From positions 62,001 through 126,000 of the forward strand of contig JARLHL010000048.1 in assembly GCA_031292275.1 (NCBI GenBank): DNA of 64,000 nucleotides, given 5' to 3'. Below are positions 63,609-64,000 of this stretch, in pieces. Origin of the DNA: Desulfocapsaceae bacterium (GTDB lineage Bacteria > Desulfobacterota > Desulfobulbia > Desulfobulbales > Desulfocapsaceae). Every line of letters starts with the position of its first letter. Within the stretch, counting starts at the first letter, position 1. The notes beneath the pieces are model-generated. The model searched no databases. It saw nothing but the letters and a program-made list of their open reading frames with translations, and was not told where the DNA came from. The translations under genes and the position numbers were made by a program.

Positions 63609-64000
63609 ATGATTTCACATCGCTCTTTCCAGCTCTTTTCGTGGGCCAGGGCCCTGGATGCGCCTCGGCGGGCAATCATCCGCGCGCTCAGGCTCATCCT
63701 TTGCCTCACCTTCTGTTTGCCTGTATGTCGGATTGCAGCACCCGAAACGGCGGCAGCAACCCAACCATCGACGGCAGCGGACAACGGCAACGCGCAAGGA
63801 ACGGCACGGGGCTTTGCCATGGACCTCGCCCCCCTTATCGGCGATGACGGCGATATCCGCGCCATCGCACCGGGCTGCAGGGCCCTGGCAGGGTCCATGC
63901 GGCAGAACAAAAAAGACAGCATTTTCAAGCCGTTTGCATGGAGCCGCCAGTACGGCCTCAGCATGCTGACTACCGCCGATAATGCGCCCTGGGGCACGGC
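63609..64000 (+). CDS. Exported protein of unknown function (3' end outside window)
   Basis: 130 residues are visible and the frame is open at the window edge. A long basic N-terminus (RSFQLFSWARALDAPRRAIIRALR) leads into a hydrophobic signal or anchor segment (LILCLTFCLPVCRIAA, about 25-42). After it comes an Ala/Thr-rich linker and then a domain with GDDGDIRAIAPGCRALAGSM and PFAWSRQYGLSML. AAGG lies seven bases before the ATG. I do not recognise the family; the missing part may decide it. Confidence 0.55.
   Translation, partial: MISHRSFQLFSWARALDAPRRAIIRALRLILCLTFCLPVCRIAAPETAAATQPSTAADNGNAQGTARGFAMDLAPLIGDDGDIRAIAPGCRALAGSMRQNKKDSIFKPFAWSRQYGLSMLTTADNAPWGT

Overview
The window looks like chromosomal DNA of a Desulfobacterota (former deltaproteobacterial) anaerobe, most likely close to the Desulfobulbales. 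This is inferred from gene content, not from a marker gene. The signs are a rubredoxin/desulforedoxin-like pair, a DUF4492-cydA-cydB operon, a TauE/TIGR02186/PEP-synthase-like cluster, nitrogen-fixation regulation (nifA, nifV, sigma-54 promoters), and a high density of hybrid histidine kinases. GC content is high, so nearly every gene has long antisense shadow frames. I saw no rRNA, tRNA, CRISPR array, insertion sequence, phage gene or replication origin.

Layout. 1-8.7 kb (minus): a YajG-like lipoprotein, a GH17-GT2 glucan synthase-like protein, a TANGO2/NRDE protein, and a c-di-GMP phosphodiesterase response regulator overlapping a PhnD-domain hybrid kinase. 9-14.2 kb: an SbmA/BacA-type ABC exporter and a histidine kinase/NtrC-family regulator pair. 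14.3-19.8 kb (minus): a compact five-gene operon of TauE/SafE permease, TIGR02186 membrane-anchored protein, a PEP-synthase-like protein with an unknown C-terminal domain, a lone receiver and a tandem universal stress protein. 20-25.7 kb: a triple-PAS hybrid kinase, rubredoxin, a desulforedoxin-like protein and a BrkB-type membrane protein. 25.7-31.2 kb: purL, a small HAD phosphatase and a PrmA-like methyltransferase.

31.2-40.4 kb (minus) is a ten-gene run: gcvT-gcvH-gcvPA-gcvPB-lipB-lipA, then a cysteine-rich protein, a MoxR ATPase, a VWA/CoxE-like protein and an exported protein. Most junctions overlap or are separated by a few bases. lpdA is divergent, so the whole glycine cleavage and lipoylation machinery lies here. 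42.3-46.4 kb: a periplasmic binding lipoprotein beside a hybrid kinase, with no transport genes. 46.4-50.4 kb: plsY, then def-fmt-larC-pgpA. 50.4-53.5 kb (minus): DUF4492-cydA-cydB and a 30-residue CydX-like peptide, with a Fur-like box upstream.

54-63.2 kb is a nitrogen block: nifV behind a consensus sigma-54 promoter, nifA, then an 806-bp control region with a perfect 20-bp palindrome that is also a TGT-N10-ACA NifA site. It lies about 100 bp upstream of a second consensus sigma-54 promoter. That promoter faces an APC permease with an unusual periplasmic loop, a strong intrinsic terminator, a PP2C phosphatase-Ser/Thr kinase fusion, a small SMR-like membrane protein and an ammonium transporter. 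The window ends inside an exported protein of unknown function.

The strongest candidates for undescribed biology are the TauE/TIGR02186/PEP-synthase-like/receiver/Usp operon, the NifA-linked permease-kinase/phosphatase-Amt block, and the coupling of lipoate synthesis to a cysteine-rich/MoxR/VWA module.
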